Shown piece by piece: positions 56,188 to 64,000 of a stretch of 64,000 nucleotides of DNA (the stretch's first letter is position 1; every line of letters begins with the position of its first letter). The notes beneath the pieces were generated by a model. That model did no database searches, was not told the DNA's origin, and saw only the letters and a list, made by a program, of their open reading frames with translations. A program made the position numbers and the translations under genes. The DNA is taken from positions 1-64,000 of the forward strand of contig JAHBVV010000011.1 of the NCBI GenBank assembly GCA_019637335.1, read 5' to 3'. Source of the stretch: Candidatus Hydrogenedentota bacterium. GTDB taxonomy: Bacteria; Hydrogenedentota; Hydrogenedentia; Hydrogenedentales; JAEUWI01.

Positions 56188-58191
56188 CTAAAGCAGCTCG
56201 ACCCGCAGCACAACCGTTTCGCGCGGCGGGAGGGTGAACGCGATCTCCGCGCGCGGGCCCGTGACGTCCAGCGCCTGCGTTTCGTCTCCGATCCGCACCT
56301 GGTATACGCCCTCGCGGAGAAGGTAGAACTCGGCCCCCATCGCGCGCGGCTTCGGGCCAAAGTGATACATCCGCGCCTCGAAACCATCCGGACTCGAATC
56401 GGTCACCAGCGCCGCAATATTGCGCGGCGGCGTCTTCCAACGCACGGCATTCAGCGGAAAATAGCCCGCCGTGCCCGGGTCCCCGGTGATCGTGGCGTAG
56501 AGGAGCATCGGATCGGGCGATTCGATGCCCTCGACCGCCTCGGGGTACATCCCGTTCGCGCCGTAGAGCGTGGGGAACCGGAGTACGCGATCAGTATAGC
56601 GCACCTCACTCGTGAAGCCGGGAAAATTGGTTCCCAGCGCCGTAGCGGTGCGTTCCAGCGCGGATACGAGCGGCGCTTTCTCACCCCGGAACCGGAACTG
56701 GGCGTACGGTGCGTTCCCGGCGAGCAGCGCGTCAAATTCGGTGCTCCCCGAGAGCAGCCGGTACTTCGAGAGGACGCTCGACTGATCGCCCATCTTCATC
56801 GCGCACCACGCCTCCGAACCCGGCGCCGGCTCGGTAGCCGGGGGTTCCAACGTGTACTTCAGGCGAAGCGCCGCCATGCTCCGAACCGGCGCCAGGTACT
56901 TATCGTCGCCCGTAATGTGCCACGCCAGCAGCAGGGTGTGCGTCATCTGCGACATCGCGCTCGGGAACACATACAGCGGGTCGTTCGTGTGGTTTTCCGG
57001 GTCCCACCAGTTTGCGCCGGTTCCGCCGACCGTACCGCTGGGCCAGTGGATCGCGCTGGGGATGACCCCGGCGGGCTTGCCACGCTCTTCGCGCGCGGCG
57101 GCGTCGGCCCAGGTGTCCATCCAGTCGGTGAAAAGCCGCGTCAGGCCGGGGTCGCGGGTGCGCTGCCACAGGATCGTCACGGGCTGTAGCGCGCGGGGGT
57201 GATACACCGTGTCGCAGGCCCGCTTGGGGGATTCGTCGACCTGGTCCACGGAGAAATAAGTGCTCTTGAACTGGAGCTGCCCCCGCTCGTTCCGGCCCAT
57301 CCAGAGCGACTCCGCCAGCTCCACAAGCCGCATGGACCGCTCCCGCCACTCCGCGCTGTCCGGGTCGAGGTGCAGCATCGGCGTCAGGACATCCGAGGAG
57401 TCCTCGGCGGTGTGTTCCACGTCATAGACATGGTCGGTGTACCCGCCCTGCATGTGTTTCTGGGAAAGCAGCCCGCGCGAGAGCTTCTCTTGCGCCGCAC
57501 GGACCTTCGCGTCCTCGAAGCCCATCAGGATCGCCGGCCAGAAGCGCCACATCTCGCAATCGTCGCCCCAGTCGCCGCCGTATTGCCCGTCCGCCTGCTG
57601 GCGGTGATCGATCCACCAGTGGATGATATCGGTCAGCCGCTCGATGCCCTCGCGCTGCGCAACGGCCCACGCGGGCGCATCCGCGGGCGCTGGATAGGCC
57701 GACGGCGGCGGGACGGGCTCGCCCAGGTACATCCGGGCAAGCGGCTCGGCGGGAAAGGCCTCGTGCGCCTGCTCGAAGATCCCCCGCACCTGGTCCAGCC
57801 GCGCGCGGCGAACGGCGGGGTCCTTCCAATAGCCCCCGTACTCCATCGTTACCCAAATCAGCATCCGCGCGCGATACAGGTGTGTCAGCGGATACAGCGG
57901 TGAATCCGCGGCGATGCCGAAATCGTAGTCCTCGGTGTCGAGCACCGGACGGCTGAAATAGTCCGTCCGCGGGTTGTTGATGTAGCGGTCCACCTCCTCC
58001 GCCAGCCGCGCCGCATCCCGCCGGACAGAATCGTCCAGGTTCGGATCCGACGCGAGTTCCTGCAACACGAGCAGGCGCGCGGCGTCCGACGGCGCGTTGC
58101 CCGCGCGGGAAATGCGGTCTTCGAGGCCCGCGGCGCCCGCGAACGGCCCGGACAGGAGAAAGAAGGTGACAAAAATACAGCACAGGCGCAT
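56188..58191 (-). CDS. Secreted (alpha/alpha)-barrel-like protein of unknown specificity
   Basis: A 667-residue exported protein with signal MRLCCIFVTFFLLSGPFAGAAG. AGGAGG lies inside the longer frame 9 nt before ATG 58191, which decides this start over ATG 58209. The mature part is helical with Trp/Asp-rich turns: YGGYWKDPAVRRARLDQV, QQADGQYGGDWGDDCEMWRFWP, YTDHVYDVEHTAEDSSDVL, WDPENHTNDPLYVFPSAMSQMTHTLLLAWHITGD. This looks like the (alpha/alpha)6 fold of glycoside hydrolases and polysaccharide lyases, with a C-terminal beta-sandwich (ALDVTGPRAEIAFTLPP). The enzyme class is not certain. It stands near the RraA-like and heparinase-like genes, so a polysaccharide-related role is likely. Confidence 0.65.
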   Translation of the reverse strand: MRLCCIFVTFFLLSGPFAGAAGLEDRISRAGNAPSDAARLLVLQELASDPNLDDSVRRDAARLAEEVDRYINNPRTDYFSRPVLDTEDYDFGIAADSPLYPLTHLYRARMLIWVTMEYGGYWKDPAVRRARLDQVRGIFEQAHEAFPAEPLARMYLGEPVPPPSAYPAPADAPAWAVAQREGIERLTDIIHWWIDHRQQADGQYGGDWGDDCEMWRFWPAILMGFEDAKVRAAQEKLSRGLLSQKHMQGGYTDHVYDVEHTAEDSSDVLTPMLHLDPDSAEWRERSMRLVELAESLWMGRNERGQLQFKSTYFSVDQVDESPKRACDTVYHPRALQPVTILWQRTRDPGLTRLFTDWMDTWADAAAREERGKPAGVIPSAIHWPSGTVGGTGANWWDPENHTNDPLYVFPSAMSQMTHTLLLAWHITGDDKYLAPVRSMAALRLKYTLEPPATEPAPGSEAWCAMKMGDQSSVLSKYRLLSGSTEFDALLAGNAPYAQFRFRGEKAPLVSALERTATALGTNFPGFTSEVRYTDRVLRFPTLYGANGMYPEAVEGIESPDPMLLYATITGDPGTAGYFPLNAVRWKTPPRNIAALVTDSSPDGFEARMYHFGPKPRAMGAEFYLLREGVYQVRIGDETQALDVTGPRAEIAFTLPPRETVVLRVELL

Positions 58192-58293
58192 CGGAATGGC
58201 CCTCCTCATGATCAGGTGGCGCGCAACGTTGAATCCATTCTCACCTTACGGGAGCCACACCGCCGATGCAAGCCACGGGCGCCGCGTATCCGC

Positions 58294-59040
58294 CTACCAC
58301 TCCCCGCGTTTGCCGAACTTCTCCCGCGCCGCCGCGCCAAAAGCCGCGCCCGCCGCGCGCATATCCGCCAGGATCTCCTCCGTCGTCTTCCCCGCCGCCC
58401 CGCGCCCCGCCGGGATTACCGTCCGGCACTCGTTGGAGTCCATAAAGCGCGCCGCGTCCAGCAGCCCGGCCTCGTCCTCCTCCGGAACAACGAGAAATCC
58501 GTGCTTGTCCGCATGGATAATCTGGCCCGGGCGCACCCGGCGGCCAAACACCTCCACCTCGCAATTCCAGCGCGCCGGCCAGCTGTGCGCATGCCCCACG
58601 CAGAAGCGCCCCGCCAGCGCCTTGAAGCCCGCGTTGCACATCTCGTCCCAATCGCGGATCGCCCCGTCCGTAATCGTGCCCACGCACCCAAGCGCCCGGT
58701 GAATATTCGCGTTCACCTCGCCCCAGTACGACCCCAGCACCCGGGGCTTGTCCAGATCCTGCACCACAACAATCTTCGGACCCGGCTGCTCCGCGATATA
58801 GCGGAGATACGCCTGCACCGCGTCCGGATGCTCCGCCTTGTGCGCGGGATTCCCCGGCTCGCAGACCACCGTCACCGCATACCCCACCATCGGGCCCATC
58901 TGCGGCATGAAATCCGTGCACGCCTCCAGATTAAACCCGTCCGCGGCCGGATCATGCCGGGTGATTTGCTCCCAGCCATTGTAAATCGTCGGGGTGTTCC
59001 AGCGTTTCAGTTCCAGCAGTTCGGCGTGGGAGAGGGGCAT
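58294..59040 (-). CDS. RraA-like / HMG aldolase-family protein
   Basis: A 248-residue protein of the RraA/4-hydroxy-4-methyl-2-oxoglutarate aldolase superfamily. KIVVVQDLDKPRVLGSYWGEVNANIHRALGCVGTITDGAIRDWDEM holds the G-x-R-D-x-D substrate-site pattern (with W in place of the usual Arg spacer), and RPGQIIHADKHGFLVVPEE is the second hallmark. Family members are either aldolases of 2-oxo acids or RNase E regulators. It is longer than RraA (about 160), fitting the aldolase branch. The active Asp-Gly-Ala-I-R-D sequence is intact. Catabolism of a keto-acid from sugars or aromatics is inferred. Confidence 0.8.
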   Translation of the reverse strand: MPLSHAELLELKRWNTPTIYNGWEQITRHDPAADGFNLEACTDFMPQMGPMVGYAVTVVCEPGNPAHKAEHPDAVQAYLRYIAEQPGPKIVVVQDLDKPRVLGSYWGEVNANIHRALGCVGTITDGAIRDWDEMCNAGFKALAGRFCVGHAHSWPARWNCEVEVFGRRVRPGQIIHADKHGFLVVPEEDEAGLLDAARFMDSNECRTVIPAGRGAAGKTTEEILADMRAAGAAFGAAAREKFGKRGEW

Positions 59041-59358
59041 GGCGGCGCTTTCGAATCCAGAGGTTGGACGCCGGGAACCACAATCGCCCGGCGGACTGCG
59101 GAAACTCTAGCAGGATACGGGCGTCGGATTAAACCGCGGGGAGGGGGAGGGCAAACCAGAACCACCGGCGCCGACTTCATTGCGGCGCCATGCGATCGGC
59201 GCAAAATCCCCCTTTTCGTGCCACGCGATTGCCGCCTCCGGCGGCATTCGTGTGCCTGGAGCAAGGCAGCGCGCGGCGCCGGCAGAACAACCCCTCACGC
59301 GCGTTTCGAGCATCCAAATGCGTATCGTCCGGAAGCTAATGGAGGGATTTTGATCGCC
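59041..59358. repeat. Gap with a dispersed GTGCCACGCGAT-type palindrome
   Basis: The copy at 59218-59265 belongs to the same family as 4256-4442 and 46339-46383. Flanks are conserved but the hairpin stem differs (here GCCGCC/GGCGGC). No gene is seen. Confidence 0.65.
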
Positions 59359-59808
59359 CTACGGAAGGTTTGCCAGATCGTCCATATCGTTCGCCCGCCC
59401 TCGTGCGCGCTTGTTTACCTTGAGGTCTTCCAGGCTGATGATATCGGCTTCGATATCGTCGAATCTGGCCTTCCCCCGCCGCGCGTAACATGCCTGGAAT
59501 ATCAGGCCCTCCATGCCAGTGAGCAGTTCGATGCGCAGCGGCGGACACCCCAGCCGGATGACTTTGCCCCATTTCCGGAATGCCTCGTAGAATGTTTCAG
59601 AAGGGCGGATTTCAAACGCTTCCAATGTGGCGGTCACTGCGCGTTCGTTGTCCAATGTATTATCGACCCAGAAGTGTATCCCTCCGGCGCCGCGGGGATA
59701 TCCGTAGTAAACCACCGCAATCCCGCCGACAAGCATGTACCGGACGTCATTTGAGATCATCAATCTCAAAAACTCGTTCCATACGTGCGGTAGCGGGATC
59801 GTAGCCAT
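59359..59808 (-). CDS. Nucleotidyltransferase-like protein (DUF6036/MNT-type)
   Basis: A 149-residue protein: HVWNEFLRLMISNDVRYMLVGGIAVVYYGYPRGAGGIHFWVD. The expected metal motif in this family is T-x-D-I-D-I-W-V; here IHFWV replaces it, so at least the first catalytic Asp is absent. The last part (IISLEDLKVNKRARGRANDMDDLANL) matches the family's helix. Complete members adenylylate or otherwise modify partners in MNT/HEPN-type modules. A likely inactive enzyme or antitoxin-like protein. It overlaps its upstream neighbour by 62 bp in another frame. Confidence 0.7.
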   Translation of the reverse strand: MATIPLPHVWNEFLRLMISNDVRYMLVGGIAVVYYGYPRGAGGIHFWVDNTLDNERAVTATLEAFEIRPSETFYEAFRKWGKVIRLGCPPLRIELLTGMEGLIFQACYARRGKARFDDIEADIISLEDLKVNKRARGRANDMDDLANLP

Positions 59809-59962
59809 ACACCATCCGTCTCATATATTCGATCGCCTCAAGCCGCTCTGCCGGCGTCCGGCTCAGCCAGTATTCCAGGTCGGTTCCCTCGTTGCCAAGG
59901 TCGCACACGGAGAAGGCCGTCTTATCGAAAGTGTTCCAATCCACGCTATCCATCCTCTGCAC
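59747..59962 (-). CDS. Small partner protein of the nucleotidyltransferase
   Basis: A 71-residue protein ending EYWLSRTPAERLEAIEYMRRMVYGYDPATARMERVFEIDDL. This resembles small proteins that often precede MNT-type nucleotidyltransferase genes (E-Y-W-L-S-K-T-P-E-E-R-L-E-A-V-E pattern). The two genes overlap by 62 bp, a long overlap. Its function is unknown; as a pair they may be a toxin-antitoxin-like or regulatory module. Confidence 0.6.
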   Translation of the reverse strand: MQRMDSVDWNTFDKTAFSVCDLGNEGTDLEYWLSRTPAERLEAIEYMRRMVYGYDPATARMERVFEIDDLK

Positions 59963-60735
59963 GGCGCGATTTGCGCCATGCTCACACCTCCATTATGGCC
60001 CCCTCGGGCGCGCCAATCAACCACCCGATCGCACCGACGCCCCGCCGGAACCGCGATCGCCCACGCAACTCCCAATCGCCCTCGGCCTCGGCATGCCGCT
60101 CGCTTCAGTCAACGCGCGCCAACGTGGCTTGGCCTTCCAGGCTGAGGCAGCGTGAGCGCCGGATTCGAACACCCCATCGAGGTCGTGAACACAGCCTCGG
60201 ATTCCCAAAGTCTGATCGTCTTTTCCTCATTCGTGTCCATTCGCGTTGATTCGCGGTTCAACTTCCTTTGGTTTCGGCCAACGGCCGCCCTGAGCCCTTC
60301 GTGGTGATCAATTAATAGACTCCCCTGTGATCTCTGTGATCTCTGTGTTCTTTGGGCTCTATGTGGCTCCCAAACCAATCCCCGTCGCGCCATACTCCCA
60401 CATCCCGCCCCGGGTCTCGTCCTCCCTTCGTCGTTCTTCTCAACCATCTGTGTGGTCACAAATCCCGATCGCGGCCCGCGGCTGCACCAGGCGAATTCGT
60501 GTCAATTGGTGTTCATTCGAGGTCAAAAAACGCTCCCATGCATCCACCCAATTCGTCTGCCTGCAAGAAATCACCCTATGCGCTCTCTGCGTTCTATGCG
60601 GTTAAAGCTCTTCTCTGTTAACCTTCGTGCCCTTCGTGGTGATCCCCGCTTCGTTTGTGGCCGATCGCCTTTGCCCCCTCCGCCATTGATGCGCTACCAT
60701 GCAAATCAATCGCAGCACAACGCAAGGGGCCCATC
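59963..60735. other. Long non-coding gap rich in prose-like repeat blocks
   Basis: About 770 bp without a supported gene. It includes short low-complexity blocks such as CTTCGTGGTGAT (about 60297 and 60632), TTCGTGTCCATTCGCG and CTCTGTGATCTCTGTG. Such G/T-rich blocks recur in many uncultured bacterial genomes between genes. No promoter stands out. Confidence 0.5.
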
Positions 60736-62793
60736 ATGCGCACGCGCCTTCCGAAACCAATCCTGATCGCCATCCTCCTCTTCCTCACGTTGAGCACCCG
60801 CGCCGCCGAACCCGACTACGCCGCGAAAGCCGCACAATTGGCCGCGCCTCGGGATCGCCCATCCATGTATATCACCGCCGCGCCGGTCCCTGGGCTGCGC
60901 TCCGTGGCGGATCTCCGCGCGGGGATTCAGTCGGGCCACGCGAAAAAACTCTGGGAGGCCCTGCGCGAATCGGTGGACGCGGATCTCGAATCCCCGCCCG
61001 TGACCCCGGTGCGGATGGATAACGGCGAGCGCGTCGTGCTCAACCGCTCCTACGGGATCGTATCCCAGGCCGCGAGCCGCATTCTGAACACCGCGCTGGT
61101 GGGGCTCGTGCTGGAGGACCGGCGCTATGTTGACGCCACCCTGAACCAGATAATGGCGCTGTTCGACGAAGCGCAGTGGCCGGAATGGTCCGACCAGGCG
61201 CACCTGAACAAGGGAATGCACGCGGACTTGCGGCACGGGCAACTCGTGCTGCCCGTGGCCCTCGCCTACGACTGGCTCTACCATCAGCTCACACCCGAGG
61301 AACGGAAGGCCATTCTCGACGGCCTCGATGAATACGCGATTACGCCCTACAAAAAAGGCCTCGAGGCCGGAGAACACTGGAGCCGCCGCCACAGCAACTG
61401 GATGACCGTCGTGCTCGGCGGCTTCGGCGTCGCCGGCATGGCCCTGGGCCTCGATCACCCGGACAGCGCGATGCTCGTAGCGAATTCGCTGCCCATGATG
61501 GAGACCTACCTCGACGCCCTCGGCCCGGAGGGCGAGTTCAACGAAAGCGTGCAGTACGCGGGGTCGATGTTCTCGGTCGTGGGCTATTTCATGGCCATGC
61601 GTTACGCAAGCGGCGGGGAGGACCAGCCCTTCGACCGGCATTCGCTCGACAAATTCTACACGTGGTACATGCACTTCACCTTCCCGCCCGGGCGCGTGGC
61701 GGGCTTTGGCGATCCCGCCCCGGACATGCCCCCCGTGGTCACGCCCGTGGCTGCCGTGGCGGCCGCCACCCGGAACCCCGTGTTCCAATGGTTCTATGAG
61801 CAATACCACACCCAGATGTTGGAGTCGCACCGGCGCCGCGCCATGGAGCTGCTCTACTACGACGCCACCCTCGAACCGAAATCCCCCGCCGGCGTCCTCC
61901 CGCTCGGCCGCGCCTACCACTACCAGGGCCACCTCGTGAGCAGTCGCAGCAGCTGGGATCCCGATTCCTGCGTCTCCGTGGTCTATGGCAAGTCCGGACG
62001 CGAAGCGCACCACGGCCACGCGGACTGGGGGCAGGTCTGTATCGATGGCTACGGCGAACGCCTGATCGTGGATCTGGGCTCGCCGCCGGGCTACCCCAAG
62101 GACAGCACCGAGCGCTATTACAACTACCAGCAGTTCGGGCACAACGTCTTCGTGTTCGGCCAGAACGAACTCGGCGGCGTCCACGCCCGCGAGAAGAATC
62201 CCGGCGGCGCGACGGTGTACGCGGAGTTCGACGAAGACCGCGGCGCCGCCTGGACCTTCGATCTCGGCGCGGTGTACGGCGAGGGCTACACCGTCACGCG
62301 GACCGTCGTCCACCTGCTGCCCCGGACCGTGGTAGTGCTGGACACGGCGAAGTTGCCCGAAGTGCAGCCAATCAGCCTGCGCTGGCATCTGGCGAAGCCA
62401 GTCGAGCCCGCGCCGGATGGTTCATTTCGATGCGCGAGTGGTGGCGTGACGTTGATCGGCCGGATGGTGCAGATCGCTGGGAATGGAAGTCTATCCAACG
62501 GACAGCATGCCTATGAGCCCCCCTACAACAAACACAGACTCGGGGAAGAATTCGCGCAACGGTATGAGCCGTATATCGAAGCAAGATCGGAAGCGGATCA
62601 ATGTCGGGTCATTTCGATGTTCTCGGTCACTGAATCTAACGAGTCGCATCCGGTGTGGCAGGATACACCTGCCAGGGACATATGGTCGATCCAAACGCCG
62701 GAGGGACTGGTTTCAGTTGACTTGGAGGAGGCGGGATTGACGGTGGCGCTGGATGACACAGCGTTGTGGCAGGTGGCGGTGGGAGGAGAGTAA
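60736..62793 (+). CDS. Heparinase II/III-like exported protein
   Basis: A 685-residue protein with a Sec signal (MRTRLPKPILIAILLFLTLSTRAAEPD). Residues about 100-370 form the (alpha/alpha) toroid: QLVLPVALAYDWLYHQLTPEERKAILDGL, SRRHSNWMTVVLGGFGVAGMALG, LGPEGEFNESVQYAGSMFSVVGYFMAM. The rest is a beta-sandwich with REAHHGHADWGQVCIDGYGERLIVDLGSPPGYP, the typical heparinase II/III histidine region (H-x-H-x-D). GAGs or alginate-like uronides are usual substrates. I use ATG 60736, where the signal peptide starts. The frame is complete to 62793. Confidence 0.85.
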   Translation: MRTRLPKPILIAILLFLTLSTRAAEPDYAAKAAQLAAPRDRPSMYITAAPVPGLRSVADLRAGIQSGHAKKLWEALRESVDADLESPPVTPVRMDNGERVVLNRSYGIVSQAASRILNTALVGLVLEDRRYVDATLNQIMALFDEAQWPEWSDQAHLNKGMHADLRHGQLVLPVALAYDWLYHQLTPEERKAILDGLDEYAITPYKKGLEAGEHWSRRHSNWMTVVLGGFGVAGMALGLDHPDSAMLVANSLPMMETYLDALGPEGEFNESVQYAGSMFSVVGYFMAMRYASGGEDQPFDRHSLDKFYTWYMHFTFPPGRVAGFGDPAPDMPPVVTPVAAVAAATRNPVFQWFYEQYHTQMLESHRRRAMELLYYDATLEPKSPAGVLPLGRAYHYQGHLVSSRSSWDPDSCVSVVYGKSGREAHHGHADWGQVCIDGYGERLIVDLGSPPGYPKDSTERYYNYQQFGHNVFVFGQNELGGVHAREKNPGGATVYAEFDEDRGAAWTFDLGAVYGEGYTVTRTVVHLLPRTVVVLDTAKLPEVQPISLRWHLAKPVEPAPDGSFRCASGGVTLIGRMVQIAGNGSLSNGQHAYEPPYNKHRLGEEFAQRYEPYIEARSEADQCRVISMFSVTESNESHPVWQDTPARDIWSIQTPEGLVSVDLEEAGLTVALDDTALWQVAVGGE

Positions 62794-63106
62794 ATCTGTT
62801 GGATTCTCAGAGGTTTTCTGCAATGACCCGTCGTTTGCGCGGCGCGCGTTGGCGATTCATCGCGCACATGAACCGGGCCGACGTCGGTTTAGGGCGGGTC
62901 TCTGGAAACGCCTGGCGGATGCCGCGACATCCATTGTCGGCAAACCCGACGCATATTTTATGGAGAGTTTTTGTTTTTTCGGGTACTATCGAGGTGAGGT
63001 CGACCGTTCGACCTGCTCATGGTTCATTGTGGTGTGCGCAATTAGCGGCCTGCGAATAGCGTAGCGTCAAGAAGGTGTGCAGATAAATCTGGAGTTACCC
63101 CATAAC
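62794..63106. other. Gene-free gap
   Basis: No gene supported. A short palindrome AGGTCGACCGTTCGACCT is at about 62997-63014. GC content drops relative to the previous gene. Confidence 0.45.
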
Positions 63107-64000
63107 ATGGCGAGTCATTGGCTCCTGAAACTGTGCGGTCTTTTCCAGACTTTGGTTGGTATCTTTTGCTGCATAGTTTTTCTAAATCTCTGGCCAACTG
63201 CCGACTTCGTGATAGGAATTCTCTTCGGAACCATGGGCCTTTGGCTATGCGCGCTCGGTTTGGGCGTGATGGCGAGTTCACCGTGGGCCTGTTCGCTTTC
63301 CCAAGCGACGGCGTGGCTTTGCTTCGCTTTTGGTGCGTGGCAAGTCTTTGGAGAGAAGCTGATTCGTACGGCGAGAATGACGCACACGGCCGACAACGGT
63401 GACGTATGGGTGGGCCAAGTCTGTGGCCTTATGGCATTTGCAATTCTTGTAAGGCTGCTTCTTTTTGTCCTGATTCCCTTGGGGTTGGCCCTTGCCTATA
63501 GCTTTCTTCAACCCATCGCGAACGCCGGAGAACAAGGGCCGGGAAGGCGCTGGTCGAGGGACCACCCGACATCGGCCCTGGTCCTGTCGGGTCTGTATGC
63601 GGTGTCCGCGTTAATTTTGGGCTGCAACGCCTGGCTGGGGACACCATTCCTTTTCTTTGGCGTAATGCTCCCTGGCCCGATTGGCGCCCAGCTGGCCAGC
63701 CTAGTTGCGCTCGGGATGCTCTTGCTCTCTGTCGCACACGGGCTGCAATGGAAGCGGACGTGGCTCTTCTCCTCAATATTCAGCGTGGTAATCGGCGGGT
63801 CCATCATGACTACGTTGACACGCGTTGATTCCGCTGCACTCTATACTGCCATGGAGTGGTCCGCCGCACCCGGGTATCCACATATCGATGTCGCGCGCTA
63901 TGGCGCCGCCTTTTGGATGTTCGGAATACTCGGACTCAATATGTACGGGCTGATGAAGCCACTGTTGTTCAGACCTGCCGAACCGGATTCGCCATTGGCT
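63107..64000 (+). CDS. Multi-pass membrane protein, 3' end outside the window
   Basis: From ATG 63107 the frame is open to the window edge (298 codons, no stop). About eight hydrophobic segments alternate with short loops (LVGIFCCIVFLNLW, FVIGILFGTMGLWLCALGLGVMA, LMAFAILVRLLLFVLIPLGLALAYSF, ASLVALGMLLLSVAHGL, FGILGLNMYGLMKPLLF). There is a soluble loop with GEKLIRTARMTHTADNGDVWVG. No family is recognised. A GGAG site lies about 12 nt before the ATG. GC content is clearly lower than in the metabolic genes, which may mark different origin. Confidence 0.6.
   Translation, partial: MASHWLLKLCGLFQTLVGIFCCIVFLNLWPTADFVIGILFGTMGLWLCALGLGVMASSPWACSLSQATAWLCFAFGAWQVFGEKLIRTARMTHTADNGDVWVGQVCGLMAFAILVRLLLFVLIPLGLALAYSFLQPIANAGEQGPGRRWSRDHPTSALVLSGLYAVSALILGCNAWLGTPFLFFGVMLPGPIGAQLASLVALGMLLLSVAHGLQWKRTWLFSSIFSVVIGGSIMTTLTRVDSAALYTAMEWSAAPGYPHIDVARYGAAFWMFGILGLNMYGLMKPLLFRPAEPDSPLA

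Noticed and set aside
1-64000. tRNA or rRNA genes
   Set aside because: No stretch in the gaps showed a TTCGAnnC-type T-arm with matching stems or rRNA signature blocks on reading; a tRNA model search was not possible here.

Overview
The window looks like chromosome from an uncultured bacterium of the PVC-like/Hydrogenedentota kind. This is inferred from gene content, not from a marker gene. Pointers are a uninterrupted run of 117 Gly-Glu dipeptides in a surface protein, a PVC-type heme (CxxCH) dehydrogenase-like protein, pseudopilin-type head modules ending in a D-G-H motif, several Tat-exported Gfo/Idh/MocA oxidoreductases, an RraA-like protein, and GC-rich coding DNA with many dispersed intergenic palindromes. 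No rRNA, tRNA or CRISPR array was recognised.

Layout. 1-3.1 kb is an accessory zone: an edge-truncated gene, a HicAB pair with broken HicA, a small antitoxin with a broken ParE-like toxin, a BRO/antirepressor gene plus a remnant of a second copy, and a MITE. 3.1-5.6 kb (minus) is an ebo-like cluster: TatD hydrolase, small protein, dehydroquinate-synthase-like cyclase. 5.9-14.3 kb (plus) is a probable sugar-use locus: class III aminotransferase, DeoR regulator, FGGY kinase, fucose/arabinose-isomerase-like enzyme, Na+/solute symporter, amidohydrolase. 14.4-19.6 kb holds three tandem paralogous Tat-exported oxidoreductases and a fourth, more distant, secreted one. 20.5-26.1 kb is a second accessory zone: MqsRA with an amber codon in the toxin, a BlaI/M56 regulatory pair whose M56 protein ends in a secretin-like module, an integron-cassette-like stretch with two attC-like sites carrying DUF4926 and an intact antitoxin/RelE pair, and a UPF0175 antitoxin whose PIN toxin is cut to about 15 codons.

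26.3-38 kb carries a beta-helix carbohydrate-active protein, an aldehyde dehydrogenase, a coiled-coil MshEN protein, two SPFH proteins, and MrfA/MrfB-type repair genes (helicase and exonuclease) preceded by a RhuM remnant lying between two copies of the mrfA promoter and start. 39-46 kb has two divergent surface-protein genes: four tandem pseudopilin-like heads, and a 1431-residue beta-helix/LRR/(Gly-Glu)n/PKD protein. 46.5-56 kb has a thioredoxin-fold/YHS protein, the PVC heme protein, an LRR protein, a CheY-like regulator, an FHA-GAF histidine kinase and a DUF3616 lipoprotein whose signal peptide was entered in frame by a MITE. 56-64 kb has an exported (alpha/alpha)-type protein, an RraA-like protein, a nucleotidyltransferase pair, a heparinase II/III-like protein and a membrane protein running off the window.

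Three themes link the regions. (1) Four toxin-antitoxin loci keep an intact antitoxin but have a broken toxin, while the only intact pair sits in an integron-like cassette. (2) Small mobile or duplicative DNA (MITEs with 9-bp target duplications, attC-like sites, a promoter/start duplication around RhuM, several palindrome families) shapes gene ends. (3) Several promoters place the -10 box 6-7 nt from an ATG, suggesting leaderless transcripts.
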